Below are positions 25,438 through 33,563 of a stretch of 41,399 nt of DNA, in pieces. The stretch comes from an uncultured Flavobacteriales bacterium. GTDB lineage: Bacteria > Bacteroidota > Bacteroidia > Flavobacteriales > Crocinitomicaceae. The DNA lies in assembly GCA_946480815.1 (NCBI GenBank), contig CAMLLB010000033.1:1-41399 (forward strand). Reading direction: 5' to 3'. Both the position numbers and the translations under genes were made by a program. The notes under the pieces were generated by a model. That model saw only the letters and a program-made list of their open reading frames with translations. It searched no databases and had not been told where the DNA came from. Position 1 is the stretch's first letter, and each line of letters starts with the position of its first letter.

Positions 25438-26490
25438 TTAAGGTGCCTCTTCCGGTTTTACTTCTTCCGGTGTCGGATTCGCTTTTTCATCCTGTTTAAA
25501 TTCCTTGTTCATATTTCTTTTGTGACCGAAAATGAATCCCAGGCGAACTTCATGCGATGTGTTTCCGAATTTCTCCGTAACACCATTCCCGAATTCAAAC
25601 GAATAAGATACATTGAAACGTGCCAGCAGGTTAATTCCAAATCCAACACCAATGGCAGATTGTCTTCTGTAAGAAAGGCTTATCCACCCCATACGCATGT
25701 AATGTAAACGCATGGCGATATCATAGCTTATCGGAGCATGTTTCACTGATTTAAACTGAACGATCGGTTCCAATCCGTAGTTTTTGCCCAGGTCAAAACG
25801 GTAACTTGCCAACACAAACAAATGTGGCTGGAAACTACTTTCCGTTGTTATGCTGCTCAAACGTGTTTTATTGTTGAAGATCTGGCTTCCACTCAAACTC
25901 ACCAATAACCGATCGTTGTAAACAATTAGTCCGGCCTGGGCATCCAGGTAATTTTGCGATGCTGAAATTCCGATATAGTTCGCGTATGCCTTATCGTTGG
26001 AGTTTCCAAGTATTACTTTGGAGTTGTCTATTCCGAAATTCGACCAGCCAATGCCCAATCCGATCCCCGCATTTAATTTCTGGGATAAGGGAATGTGAAC
26101 CCCAATATTCGCTTTTACATTGGTACGGGTAAATGGTCCGATAATATCATTGATAAAGGTTAAACCTGCTACTTGTTTGTATGAAACAGTCCGTTGCGGA
26201 GTACTGTAAAATGTTTGCCCGATTGACGAAAGTTCACTCAGTAATGCTTTTGATTTACGCTTTTTGAAACGAACCATGCTTTGAATTCCCGCATAGGTAG
26301 TCATGGGCCTTCCATCCACTCCCGCATATTGCAAGCGATTTCCAACTACCACTTCAGCTACATTCATTAATCCGCCTGCAGCAGGATTGATTAAGAATGG
26401 AGAAGAAGCTGTCTGGTTAAATTGAATGTCCTGTTGTCCGAAAGTTAATCCTGCAACTGAAACAAATGCGCTGATTATTAATTTTTTCAT
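25438..26490 (-). CDS. PorP/SprF-family outer-membrane protein
   Basis: 350 residues. Signal peptide about 1-18 (MKKLIISAFVSVAGLTFG), then the family opening QDIQFNQTASSPFLINPAAGG and alternating beta-barrel strands (for example GLTFINDIIGPFTRTNVKANIGVHIPL). The C-terminus has a short charged, proline/glutamate-rich tail. PorP/SprF proteins act with T9SS to deliver or attach specific type B cargo such as SprB. It lies 11 bp downstream of the HYR-repeat cargo gene and is almost certainly cotranscribed with it, so that protein is the likely partner. Confidence 0.92.
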   Translation of the reverse strand: MKKLIISAFVSVAGLTFGQQDIQFNQTASSPFLINPAAGGLMNVAEVVVGNRLQYAGVDGRPMTTYAGIQSMVRFKKRKSKALLSELSSIGQTFYSTPQRTVSYKQVAGLTFINDIIGPFTRTNVKANIGVHIPLSQKLNAGIGLGIGWSNFGIDNSKVILGNSNDKAYANYIGISASQNYLDAQAGLIVYNDRLLVSLSGSQIFNNKTRLSSITTESSFQPHLFVLASYRFDLGKNYGLEPIVQFKSVKHAPISYDIAMRLHYMRMGWISLSYRRQSAIGVGFGINLLARFNVSYSFEFGNGVTEKFGNTSHEVRLGFIFGHKRNMNKEFKQDEKANPTPEEVKPEEAP

Positions 26491-26501
26491 GAGTACCGGG
26501 A

Positions 26502-29500
26502 TTAACGAATAATACTGATTGAACCTTTAATTGCTTTGAAATCATCGTTCGGAGAAACAATTTCATAGAAATACGTTCCGAATGGAAGATCATCTCCTTT
26601 GAAAGTTCCGTCCCATGGCTCTTCATATCCCGTTGATTGAAATACTTTAGATCCCCAGCGATTAATAATCGTGACTTTACAATCCGGATAAGTTTCATGC
26701 AGGTTTGGAATAACAAACAGGTCGTTGTCTCCATCTTTATTTGGTGTAAACACAGTTGGAACATCAAAAGTAGCCTCACCGCAATTCGATAATTGAATGT
26801 GCAAAGTGTCTTCAGTTGCACCACAGAAATCGTGCGTATGCCTGTAAATAAGAACGAGCTCTCCCGCCGCACCTGCGGTGAGTTGCGTATTCGGATTGTA
26901 CTTATTGGTCAACGTTCCGGTACCGGCCAATTCGATCCAATATGTTGCCTGGTCACTTCCCGGTTGATTTCCTTGTATGTTTAGCGGTAATTGAGTTAAA
27001 CAGACAGAAGTATCCGGTGTGAGGACCTGAGCGACTACCGGCGCATAAATAATACTGCTGTCTATCGTACTCGGGCATCCGTTGGTTGAAATAGTCCAGT
27101 AAATAGTGTGATAACCATCTGGAATGGAGAGAATAGTTGCAACCGGGGCGTGTGTATTGTTAAACGTGATCGCCGAACTGCTGGACCAGGTTCCCTGGGC
27201 TCCCGTTCCCGGATTATTTCCCTGGATAAGGTAGCTGGTTGCGGCACAGGCATACATTGAATCCTGGAGATTGGCCTGCGGAGGTGGCATATTGACAACA
27301 ATTCTTACGGTATCTCTTCTGGAACCACAGGTCGGAGAAGTTACCACCCATTCAAATGTATTGGCACCAAGAGAAAGATTCTGAACCGTTGTTTGCAGCG
27401 CATTCGGGTTAGTGATCGTTCCGCCACCTGTCAACATGTTCCAGGAGCCTGTTCCGGATTGGATTGCCTGAGCTTCAATACTGGTTGTAAATGTGTTACA
27501 TAAATAGATCAAACTGTTCGGAATAAATGCCGTATCCGGGTATTGAAGAATTTCAACAGTGAAGGAACAGCTCCCTGTATTGCCGGAAGAATCTTCAATC
27601 TGGTAGGTTTGTGTCGTCATTCCGATAGGGAAAATATCTCCGGAAGAAAGACCGGAAAGATCTGTCTGTGAAATCGTGAAATTACAATTGTCCGTTCCGA
27701 TCGGATTCCCGTAATTAACCAATGGATTACAGGTTGAAATATTCCCTGGGCACGTGATAGTTGGTGCAAACGTTTCAATGAGGGTGAAGCTGGTATTACA
27801 GGATGAGCTGTTTCCCGCAAGATCCGTTACAGTAATGGTTACCACATGTGTTCCCGAAATCAAATTTGTTCCGGGAGCCGGTTGTTGCATTAAAGAATAT
27901 CCGGTACAGTTGTCGCTTACTGTTGCCAGTGATGTTAAATCGGGAATCAAACCGTAACAGGAAACCCCAATGTTCGCAGATTGAGCCGGTGGACAGGTAA
28001 TGGTCGGATTGATAGACTCAATTGGAACAACCTGCGTAATACAAGTCCCGATATTCCCGGAAGTATCCGTATAGGAGATGATGATTCCAACTGGGTTGGT
28101 AATCACAGTACCCGGAAGCGGACTTTGTGAGAATGTAAGCAAATTGGAAGGAGCACAGTTGTCAACAGCACTGTGAGTTCCTGCAAGGTTCGGAACGGTC
28201 ATGGAACAAGTTCCCGAAACCGCCAGACTGGTATCGCTCAAACAGGAAACCGCCGGAGCAAGGGTATCAATTGCAGTAAGGAAAATGGAACAGCTTCCGA
28301 TATTTCCGTTTAAATCTACTGCTGTCATCAAAACAGTGATTGAATCGGAAAACAATAAAGTTGCCGGTATGTTTTGGGCAAATACCAATGAGCTGCTTGC
28401 AGTACAATCATCGGTTGCTGAAACCAAAGGTACCAGGTTTCCAACCAAAGCCAAACATTGGTTGTTTACCGGAACAGAAATTGTCGCCGGACAATTAATT
28501 ACAGGTAATGTTCCGTCCTGAACAGTCAAATTGAATTGACAAGTTTGTTCATTCCCTTCCTGGTCCATTGCCTGGATCGTGATGGGGTGTACCCCGGTGG
28601 GTAAGGAGTTTCCAACAGCCGGACTTTGATTCAGGAGAAAAACAGTGGAGCAGTTGTCAGTGACCGTAGCTTGCGAAGTGAAGCTGGCAATATCGTACGT
28701 ACAACCATTGTTTGTAGAAACCGTTTGGTTAGCCGGACAGGTTATTTGCGGGGAAATGGTGTCGAAGAAAAGGACATGTGTAAAGCAGCTTCCCGAATTT
28801 CCTGCGAGGTCCGTCACAGTAACAAACACGTTTTGAGTTGCTGTCATAGTTGTTCCGGCAGCAGGAGTTTGGTTAAACACCAAAGATACAGCAGGTGTAC
28901 AGGCTTCATTTACTGTAACAGCAGGAACCAGGTTTGGAACAAGCGCAGTACAGGAAGGAGATGCATAAACACTATCCAATGCCGGACAAGTTGGTTTTGG
29001 AACGACTGTATCCAATACTGTCAGCAGGAAGTTACAACTTGCATTATTCCCTGATGGATCCACTGCCTGGATTGTAATCGTAGTGTTTGCACTTACGGTT
29101 GTTCCGGGAGGGGGAGTCTGAACAGTGGAAACAATTCCACAATTATCATTTACCGTTGCGAGTGCTCCGAAGTCAGCTAAAGTCAACTGGCATAAAAATT
29201 CGTCCGTATAGCCTGTTGATGGAGAAGGACAGGTAATTGTCGGTGGAGTTACATCACCGGATGTTCCCTGGATTCTGAAATTATCGATAGCCGGAGCTTT
29301 ATTTCCGATATTGGAATCATTGTAAGTGAAGCGGAAACCGATCCAGAAAACACTGTTGTCAAAACTTCCGGGAAGCAACTGGTTAAATCCGGTATAAACA
29401 GCGTTTGCAACCAATTGTGTTGAAACAGGCGTCCAGCTTGCCCCGGAATTCGTACTGTAAACCAATTCCAGATAATCCAACCCGCTTTCGCCTTCAACCT

Positions 29501-29840
29501 GGATATCTGCAAGGACACGGATAGAACTGTAACAGGCGGCATTCACCGGCCTGTAAACAATTGCAGTTTCCGTTCCCGAAGACGCGTTGGTATAACCATA
29601 ATGCGTAATTCCTGTCGGAGTGCAATCATTCGTACTTCCACCTGAAGTAATGTATAATGCCGAATTACCACCGTTATTGGTACAAGATCCCTGGATCCAT
29701 TGGTTTGGTCCTGAAGTGCTTACCGTATTCCAGGAAAATGCACTTTCAAAATTATCCGTAATAAAAGTAGTTTGAGCAAGTAGTTGTGAACTCCATTGAA
29801 TGAAAAGGACGCACACAAAAATGAGTATTGATTTATTCAT
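26502..29840 (-). CDS. HYR-repeat surface protein with T9SS type B C-terminal domain
   Basis: 1112 residues. Signal peptide 1-23 (ending LLAQ). The N-terminal part (about 24-195, TDNFESAFSWNTV ... GFRFTYNDSNIGNKAPAIDNFRIQG) looks like a MAM/jelly-roll domain. Seven HYR-type beta units follow (about 197-770), each opening with a variant of PxITCP and containing TVTDLAGN-like VTDxxGN cores. Ig-like units precede the type B sorting domain (about 1022-1112: VPTVFTPNKDGDNDLFVIPN, INRWGSKVFQS, WDGTFKGDDLPFGTYFYEI). It is a predicted T9SS-exported adhesin anchored with help from the SprF-like protein encoded next to it. Divergent from purE. Confidence 0.93.
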   Translation of the reverse strand: MNKSILIFVCVLFIQWSSQLLAQTTFITDNFESAFSWNTVSTSGPNQWIQGSCTNNGGNSALYITSGGSTNDCTPTGITHYGYTNASSGTETAIVYRPVNAACYSSIRVLADIQVEGESGLDYLELVYSTNSGASWTPVSTQLVANAVYTGFNQLLPGSFDNSVFWIGFRFTYNDSNIGNKAPAIDNFRIQGTSGDVTPPTITCPSPSTGYTDEFLCQLTLADFGALATVNDNCGIVSTVQTPPPGTTVSANTTITIQAVDPSGNNASCNFLLTVLDTVVPKPTCPALDSVYASPSCTALVPNLVPAVTVNEACTPAVSLVFNQTPAAGTTMTATQNVFVTVTDLAGNSGSCFTHVLFFDTISPQITCPANQTVSTNNGCTYDIASFTSQATVTDNCSTVFLLNQSPAVGNSLPTGVHPITIQAMDQEGNEQTCQFNLTVQDGTLPVINCPATISVPVNNQCLALVGNLVPLVSATDDCTASSSLVFAQNIPATLLFSDSITVLMTAVDLNGNIGSCSIFLTAIDTLAPAVSCLSDTSLAVSGTCSMTVPNLAGTHSAVDNCAPSNLLTFSQSPLPGTVITNPVGIIISYTDTSGNIGTCITQVVPIESINPTITCPPAQSANIGVSCYGLIPDLTSLATVSDNCTGYSLMQQPAPGTNLISGTHVVTITVTDLAGNSSSCNTSFTLIETFAPTITCPGNISTCNPLVNYGNPIGTDNCNFTISQTDLSGLSSGDIFPIGMTTQTYQIEDSSGNTGSCSFTVEILQYPDTAFIPNSLIYLCNTFTTSIEAQAIQSGTGSWNMLTGGGTITNPNALQTTVQNLSLGANTFEWVVTSPTCGSRRDTVRIVVNMPPPQANLQDSMYACAATSYLIQGNNPGTGAQGTWSSSSAITFNNTHAPVATILSIPDGYHTIYWTISTNGCPSTIDSSIIYAPVVAQVLTPDTSVCLTQLPLNIQGNQPGSDQATYWIELAGTGTLTNKYNPNTQLTAGAAGELVLIYRHTHDFCGATEDTLHIQLSNCGEATFDVPTVFTPNKDGDNDLFVIPNLHETYPDCKVTIINRWGSKVFQSTGYEEPWDGTFKGDDLPFGTYFYEIVSPNDDFKAIKGSISIIR

Positions 29841-29860
29841 AATTTAAGTTGGACGAGGCC

Positions 29861-29868
29861 CAAAACTA
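29861..29868 (-). promoter_or_regulatory. -7 promoter box (TAGTTTTG) for the HYR protein-sprF operon
   Basis: Minus-strand exact TAnnTTTG match, 20 nt before the ATG at 29840. Confidence 0.45.
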
Positions 29869-29942
29869 ACAGAAAATTCAATAAAATAAAGGTCAAATAC
29901 TCCACAATGAAGGAATAGTTTTCAACGATGGGGATTAATCGT

Positions 29943-29950
29943 TAGATTTG
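29943..29950 (+). promoter_or_regulatory. -7 promoter box (TAGATTTG) for purE
   Basis: Exact TAnnTTTG match ending 18 nt before the ATG at 29969. An in-frame TTG at 29948 is the end of this box and so cannot be the start. The AAGGAA before the ATG may act as a weak ribosome-binding site. Confidence 0.5.
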
Positions 29951-29968
29951 CAGACAAAATTGAAGGAA

Positions 29969-30457
29969 ATGGTTGGGATTATCATGGGCAGCACTTCAGA
30001 TCTGCCAATTATGCAAGACGCTGCGGATATTTTAAAAGAATTTGGAGTACCATATGAATTAACCATTGTTTCTGCTCACAGAACTCCGGAACGAATGTTC
30101 GAATATGCAAAAACAGCTTCCGAAAGAGGGATCCGGGTTATTATTGCCGGTGCAGGAGGAGCGGCACATTTACCTGGAATGACAGCGAGTTTGACACCGC
30201 TTCCGGTTGTTGGCGTTCCCATTAAATCAAGTAATTCAATCGATGGATGGGATAGTTTATTGTCAATCGTTCAGATGCCCAATGGAATTCCGGTAGCTAC
30301 CGTTGCAATTAATGCCGCAAAAAATGCAGGGATTTTAGCTGCAAAGATCCTGGGAGCAAGTAATCCTGAATTACAAAAAAAGCTCAGTGCTTATATGGAA
30401 TCGATGAAAGAAACCGTATTGGAAGGCGCTAAGAAGGTGGAACAGAGCAGTAAATAG
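29969..30457 (+). CDS. purE: N5-carboxyaminoimidazole ribonucleotide mutase
   Basis: 162 residues, normal class I PurE length, from the ATG at 29969 ([19 protein letters not shown]). The N-terminal GSTSDLP phosphate-binding loop, the conserved [10 protein letters not shown] and [15 protein letters not shown] segments, and the GIPVATVAI region mark PurE. It interconverts N5-CAIR and CAIR in purine synthesis, using the product of PurK (19348-20493). It stands alone rather than in a purEK operon. Convergent with alkB across a palindromic repeat. Confidence 0.95.
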   Translation: MVGIIMGSTSDLPIMQDAADILKEFGVPYELTIVSAHRTPERMFEYAKTASERGIRVIIAGAGGAAHLPGMTASLTPLPVVGVPIKSSNSIDGWDSLLSIVQMPNGIPVATVAINAAKNAGILAAKILGASNPELQKKLSAYMESMKETVLEGAKKVEQSSK

Positions 30458-30468
30458 TTTTAGGTTTC

Positions 30469-30542
30469 CCACCCTCCTCGGTCCTCCCTCAAGGGAGGAA
30501 GTCGAAGCAATCTCCCTCCTTGAGGAGGGATTGAGGGAGGTG
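30469..30542. repeat. Palindromic double-hairpin repeat (CCTCCCT family)
   Basis: Two small hairpins (CCTCCCTCAAGGGAGG near 30483-30498 and TCCCTCCTTGAGGAGGGA near 30512-30529) sit inside a larger inverted repeat whose ends are CCACCCTCC and GGGAGGTG. It lies between convergent purE and alkB and may serve as their terminator. It resembles in composition the CCCCCTTTG...CAAAGGGGG hairpins at 39433 and 39556. Confidence 0.7.
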
Positions 30543-30561
30543 ATTCTTGAGTAACCTGAGT

Positions 30562-31170
30562 TTATCGAACAATAGTCCTGAAAGTCAGATTAACTCTTGG
30601 TTTTTGCGTTGTTTTGGTCGGTGGAAGCCGGTGCAGCCAGTGTGTTTGAGTTTCATCTTTCATAACCAGCAAACTTCCATGTTCCAAAATCAACGAAACG
30701 GTTTCTTTGGTTTCTTTGTGTTTGAAAGCAAATTTGCGTTCGGCACCAAAACTTAGCGATCCGATTGCACCATTCTTTTTCAGATCCTTTTCAGCATCAC
30801 TGTGCCACGCCATTCCCTCATCTCCTGAATGGTACAAGTTGAGCAGGCAGGAATTGAATGTCTCTCCCGTTTTCTCTTCAATGATTTTTTTTAAGGCTAA
30901 AAGTTCTTTTGTCCAGGGAAGTGCTTTTTTGGTGATGTTTGAGTAGGTGTATTCAAATTCCTGGTCGCCATACCAGGCCACTTTTCGTTTGGTTAAGATC
31001 CGTTTTCCGAATATGACAGCTTCATCATTTTTCCATTCGATCGTTTCTAAGAGATTATCACGGTAAAAATCGGCTTCCTTCCTGGAGAAAATAGTTCCAT
31101 AATAATTCACGGTTCCATCTTTTGGAAGCAGGTTTGTCGATTCGTTTGTTTCGGTATTAAATAAGTCCAT
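30562..31170 (-). CDS. alkB: AlkB-family 2-oxoglutarate/Fe(II) DNA demethylase
   Basis: 202 residues, typical of compact AlkB homologs. Iron ligands His123 and Asp125 (AWHSDAE) and His180 (HWLHRLPP), with the 2-oxoglutarate-binding RVNLTFR (Arg192 and Arg198). KRKVAWYGD and NSCLLNLYHSGDEGM are family-typical substrate-side segments. Predicted to reverse 1-methyladenine/3-methylcytosine-type damage by oxidative demethylation. Its start overlaps the end of the Ada zinc-domain gene by 14 nt, so the two are translationally coupled and part of an alkylation-response block. Confidence 0.93.
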   Translation of the reverse strand: MDLFNTETNESTNLLPKDGTVNYYGTIFSRKEADFYRDNLLETIEWKNDEAVIFGKRILTKRKVAWYGDQEFEYTYSNITKKALPWTKELLALKKIIEEKTGETFNSCLLNLYHSGDEGMAWHSDAEKDLKKNGAIGSLSFGAERKFAFKHKETKETVSLILEHGSLLVMKDETQTHWLHRLPPTKTTQKPRVNLTFRTIVR

Positions 31171-31402
31171 TTTTCCAATTGAGATATTCGGTTTTCATAC
31201 AATGCCCGCAAGGCCGGAAACCGTTTTCCCGGGCTTCATTCTCAGATAAAAAGAAGACCCGGTTTTCGCGTTTCATTCTTTTCCCGGAGGAACAGTTCAT
31301 TGTTCCGTAAATTTTCAGTTTTTGATTGCCGCCAAAGCAAATTTCGCCATTTCTAAATTTAGAACGCAATTCGGAATCCGATATTTTTTGATGCAGGATC
31401 AT
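31157..31402 (-). CDS. Stand-alone Ada metal-binding (methylphosphotriester) domain protein
   Basis: 81 residues consisting of essentially one Ada zinc-binding domain: ICFGGNQKLKIYGTMNC, SSGKRMKRENRVFF and RPCGHC. Cys37 matches the methyl-accepting Cys38 of E. coli Ada, and Cys65/Cys68 match Cys69/Cys72. The position of Cys42 is Lys41, so only three of the four zinc ligands are conserved; Cys22 or His67 might substitute. This domain is normally fused to the AraC-methyltransferase part, which here is encoded separately at 32580-33428. It may act as a methylphosphotriester repair protein or sensor. Confidence 0.88.
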   Translation of the reverse strand: MILHQKISDSELRSKFRNGEICFGGNQKLKIYGTMNCSSGKRMKRENRVFFLSENEARENGFRPCGHCMKTEYLNWKNGLI

Positions 31403-31573
31403 ATGACTTCCTATTTAAAATGCAGTTGTGTGATATTTTACCACAAATGCACAAATGTTTGAGGCGCTTACCAGTGGGAATTATGTACTTTAATCAGGTA
31501 ACGACAAAAGCATCAATAAATTCTATCCAAAAATTCAGACATTTTTTAGCTGAATCCCAGTTAAACAAAGGGC

Positions 31574-31593
31574 TGTTCGCAATATCGCGAACA
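31574..31593. other. Hairpin TGTTCGC/GCGAACA
   Basis: A perfect 7-bp stem with a 6-nt loop, more GC-rich than its AT-rich surroundings, without a following T-run. It could be an operator or an RNA structure; the function is not evident. Confidence 0.35.
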
Positions 31594-31744
31594 TGCAAAT
31601 TTAGAACCATTTAAAGCAAATTCGAACACTCAAAAAATGTATCATCTGAAATCACCTGACTTAAATACATAATTCCTCTTACCAGTCGCCTCTTTGTTTG
31701 GTAATTTTTTTAAAAACAGGTATTAATGTAGTTCAAAAGCGAGT

Positions 31745-31780
31745 GCGGTGCGCCTATGCTAAAGCTTCAGCGTAAGCATT
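31745..31780 (-). repeat. 36-nt dispersed repeat, copy 2 (inverted relative to copy 1)
   Basis: The reverse complement matches 21903-21938 in all but about seven positions. TTCAAAAG, the motif that bounds copy 1, lies next to it at 31732-31739. Confidence 0.6.
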
Positions 31781-31851
31781 AGCCGAGCCAATAATTTGCG
31801 CATTTGTGGGGAGAAATAAGTATGGGATTAATTGAGATAGATTCCCGAAAC

Positions 31852-32565
31852 TTAACTCAATGCATCGTGGAAAATGATTCCCAGCGTATACCTTTCGCCG
31901 GAAAGGACTTCACTGACACCGTGCTTCATATTCACCCGGTAATAACCTTTCGAGCCTTTTACAGGCCGGAAGTTCGTTGTGAAAATCAAGGCGTCTCCTT
32001 TCTTTGGTTTCAGAACAATTGCTTTCGATTGTGCACGTGGTGTTTGCTGTGTCAAAACAAATTCACCTCCCGTAAAATCATTGTCGGGTTCGTTTAGAAA
32101 AAGTACCAGTTGAATAGGGAAATAAATAGCGCCATATAAATCTTGGTGTAAGGTATTGAATCCGCCTTTTCCATATTTTAAGATTAAAACGGTTGCTTTA
32201 AGCTGATTGTTATCGCGGCATTGTTCTAATAATTCCGGGTGTGTTCCCGGAAAAACTACAGGGATATGGAGCGCTTTCATCCAGGAATTTGCAATTGGCA
32301 CCAGTTTCGGATAAATCGATGTTCGAATGTCCCGGATGAGGTTTGGAAGCGGATAGTTGAAGTATTTATACTCACCCAGGCCGAAACGATGACGCTCCAT
32401 TACTACCTTTTTGCGGTATAAATTTTCAGTGTGATATTCCGATTTTAATCGTTCACATTGTTCGTCAGTTAAAAGAGCTGAAAGGACGGCGAATCCGTTT
32501 TCGTGCATGGATTCGGCTATGCTTTCCCAGTTTTGAGAAGCAATTTTCGATTGGATAGTTTGCAT
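31852..32565 (-). CDS. 2OG-Fe(II) oxygenase of the Ada-associated family
   Basis: 237 residues from the ATG at 32565 (MQTIQSKIASQNWESIAESMHENG). A longer in-frame start at 32685 is rejected because it runs into the upstream ada-like gene. Iron-site residues His140 and Asp142 (TLHQDLYG) and His215 (NMKHGVSEV), with Arg225 (RYTLGI) as the likely 2-oxoglutarate anchor. The sequence matches my recollection of a conserved uncharacterised oxygenase family (COG3826-like) often found beside ada; it is not AlkB. The gene starts 14 nt after the ada-like stop on the same strand. Substrate unknown; context suggests alkylated nucleic acid. Confidence 0.85.
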   Translation of the reverse strand: MQTIQSKIASQNWESIAESMHENGFAVLSALLTDEQCERLKSEYHTENLYRKKVVMERHRFGLGEYKYFNYPLPNLIRDIRTSIYPKLVPIANSWMKALHIPVVFPGTHPELLEQCRDNNQLKATVLILKYGKGGFNTLHQDLYGAIYFPIQLVLFLNEPDNDFTGGEFVLTQQTPRAQSKAIVLKPKKGDALIFTTNFRPVKGSKGYYRVNMKHGVSEVLSGERYTLGIIFHDALS

Positions 32566-32579
32566 GAAGGAATGTTTTG

Positions 32580-33428
32580 TTACTGATTCGTTTGTGCACC
32601 TTCCCAACCAATAATGGCCGTTTTTCGGGTGTTTCCCCACATATAGCCTCCAATCGTTCCGGAAGACTGGATCACACGGTGGCACGGAATTAAGAACGCA
32701 ACAGGATTACTTCCGATCGCGGTCCCAACAGCACGCGATGCAGTTGGTTTTTCAATTTGATGCGCAATAGCGCCATAAGTAGAAAGCTGTCCCATTGGGA
32801 TTTTTAATAACGCTTCCCAAACCTTTAATTGAAAATCAGTTCCCTTTAAATGCAATTTTATTTCAGAGAGTTTACTCCAGTCGTTTTGGAAAATAAACAG
32901 GGCATTTTGCTGGACCAGATCCAATTTTCTTGAAAAATGTGCATTCGGAAAATGATCCTTCAAAGCAAGGAACCCAGCAGTTTCATCTTCTGCAAAAGCC
33001 ATAAAACAAATGCCCTTTTGAGTGGAGGCCACAATCAGGTTCCCAAATGGGCTTTCGGCAAAACTATAATTGACAGCGAGATTCTTCCCTCCGTTTTTGT
33101 ATTCAGCAGGGGTCATTCCTTCAATGGTTACAAACAAATCATGTAAGCGGCTGGTACCCGAAAGCCCGGTTTCATAAGCCGTTTCGGAAATAGTGGCCTG
33201 GTTTTCTTTGAGTAGTTTTTTAGCGTGTTCAAGGCTGATATACTGTAAAAACTTCTTCGGACTTGTTCCTGCCCATTCACTGAAAAGCCGTTGAAAGTGA
33301 AATGGGCTCAAGTGTACCTTTTCAGCCACTTCATCCAGATTGGGCTGATCTTTAAAATTGGCTTTGATATACTCAATAGCTTCGGCGATACGATTATAAT
33401 TGATCCTTTCCTGTGTGTTCATCTTCAT
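32580..33428 (-). CDS. AraC-type regulator fused to O6-methylguanine-DNA methyltransferase (Ada-like, no zinc domain)
   Basis: 282 residues (an ATG six bases later is also possible). Residues about 10-112 are an AraC helix-turn-helix pair (LDEVAEKVHLSPFHFQRLFSEW, ISETAYETGLS). Residues about 118-278 are the methyltransferase, with FQLKVWEALLKIP, the TASRAVGTAIGSNP helix, active-site PCHR (Cys249) and GGYMWG. It lacks the N-terminal Ada zinc domain that senses methylphosphotriesters in E. coli Ada. That domain is a separate gene at 31157. It probably removes O6-methylguanine lesions and activates this cluster. It heads the block; a -7-like box with one mismatch lies just upstream. Confidence 0.9.
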   Translation of the reverse strand: MKMNTQERINYNRIAEAIEYIKANFKDQPNLDEVAEKVHLSPFHFQRLFSEWAGTSPKKFLQYISLEHAKKLLKENQATISETAYETGLSGTSRLHDLFVTIEGMTPAEYKNGGKNLAVNYSFAESPFGNLIVASTQKGICFMAFAEDETAGFLALKDHFPNAHFSRKLDLVQQNALFIFQNDWSKLSEIKLHLKGTDFQLKVWEALLKIPMGQLSTYGAIAHQIEKPTASRAVGTAIGSNPVAFLIPCHRVIQSSGTIGGYMWGNTRKTAIIGWEGAQTNQ

Positions 33429-33563
33429 TCAATTTTATAATACAAATATCGACCGGTTCTTAAAGGTATAAAATCCGAAACTTGCTGTAATTGGTATTTC
33501 CCTACGAAAGCCAAAATGTACAGCGTAATTTTTTGATTACAGCCTCCGGATCCTTCACAGCTA

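Larger units (their letters stand above)
31441..31809. repeat. 369-bp noncoding segment bounded by 16-bp inverted repeats
   Basis: Ends CCACAAATGCACAAAT (31441-31456) and, on the other strand, CCACAAATGCGCAAAT (31794-31809) match at 15 of 16 positions. The segment sits in the 449-bp gap between the oxygenase gene and the Ada zinc-domain gene. It holds a hairpin at 31574-31593, the second copy of the 36-nt repeat, and no recognisable gene. The largest reading frame (64 codons near 31420-31614) shows no family features. Confidence 0.55.

Noticed and set aside
26417..26872. 151-codon frame overlapping the end of the HYR protein and start of the SprF-like gene
   Set aside because: It overlaps two well-supported genes in another frame and has no signal peptide or known motif.
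28000..29700. Repetitive look of the HYR region as a DNA tandem repeat or CRISPR-like array
   Set aside because: The periodicity is at protein-domain level (about 80 residues) with strongly diverged DNA; there are no identical spacers or repeats.
31420..31614. Small 64-codon reading frame within the inverted-repeat-bounded segment
   Set aside because: No family features, no promoter box or ribosome site, and its composition follows the noncoding surroundings.
32566..32685. Longer N-terminus for the 2OG oxygenase starting at 32685
   Set aside because: The extra residues are the ada-like gene's C-terminal coding region read in another frame; the family-like N-terminus begins at the ATG at 32565.
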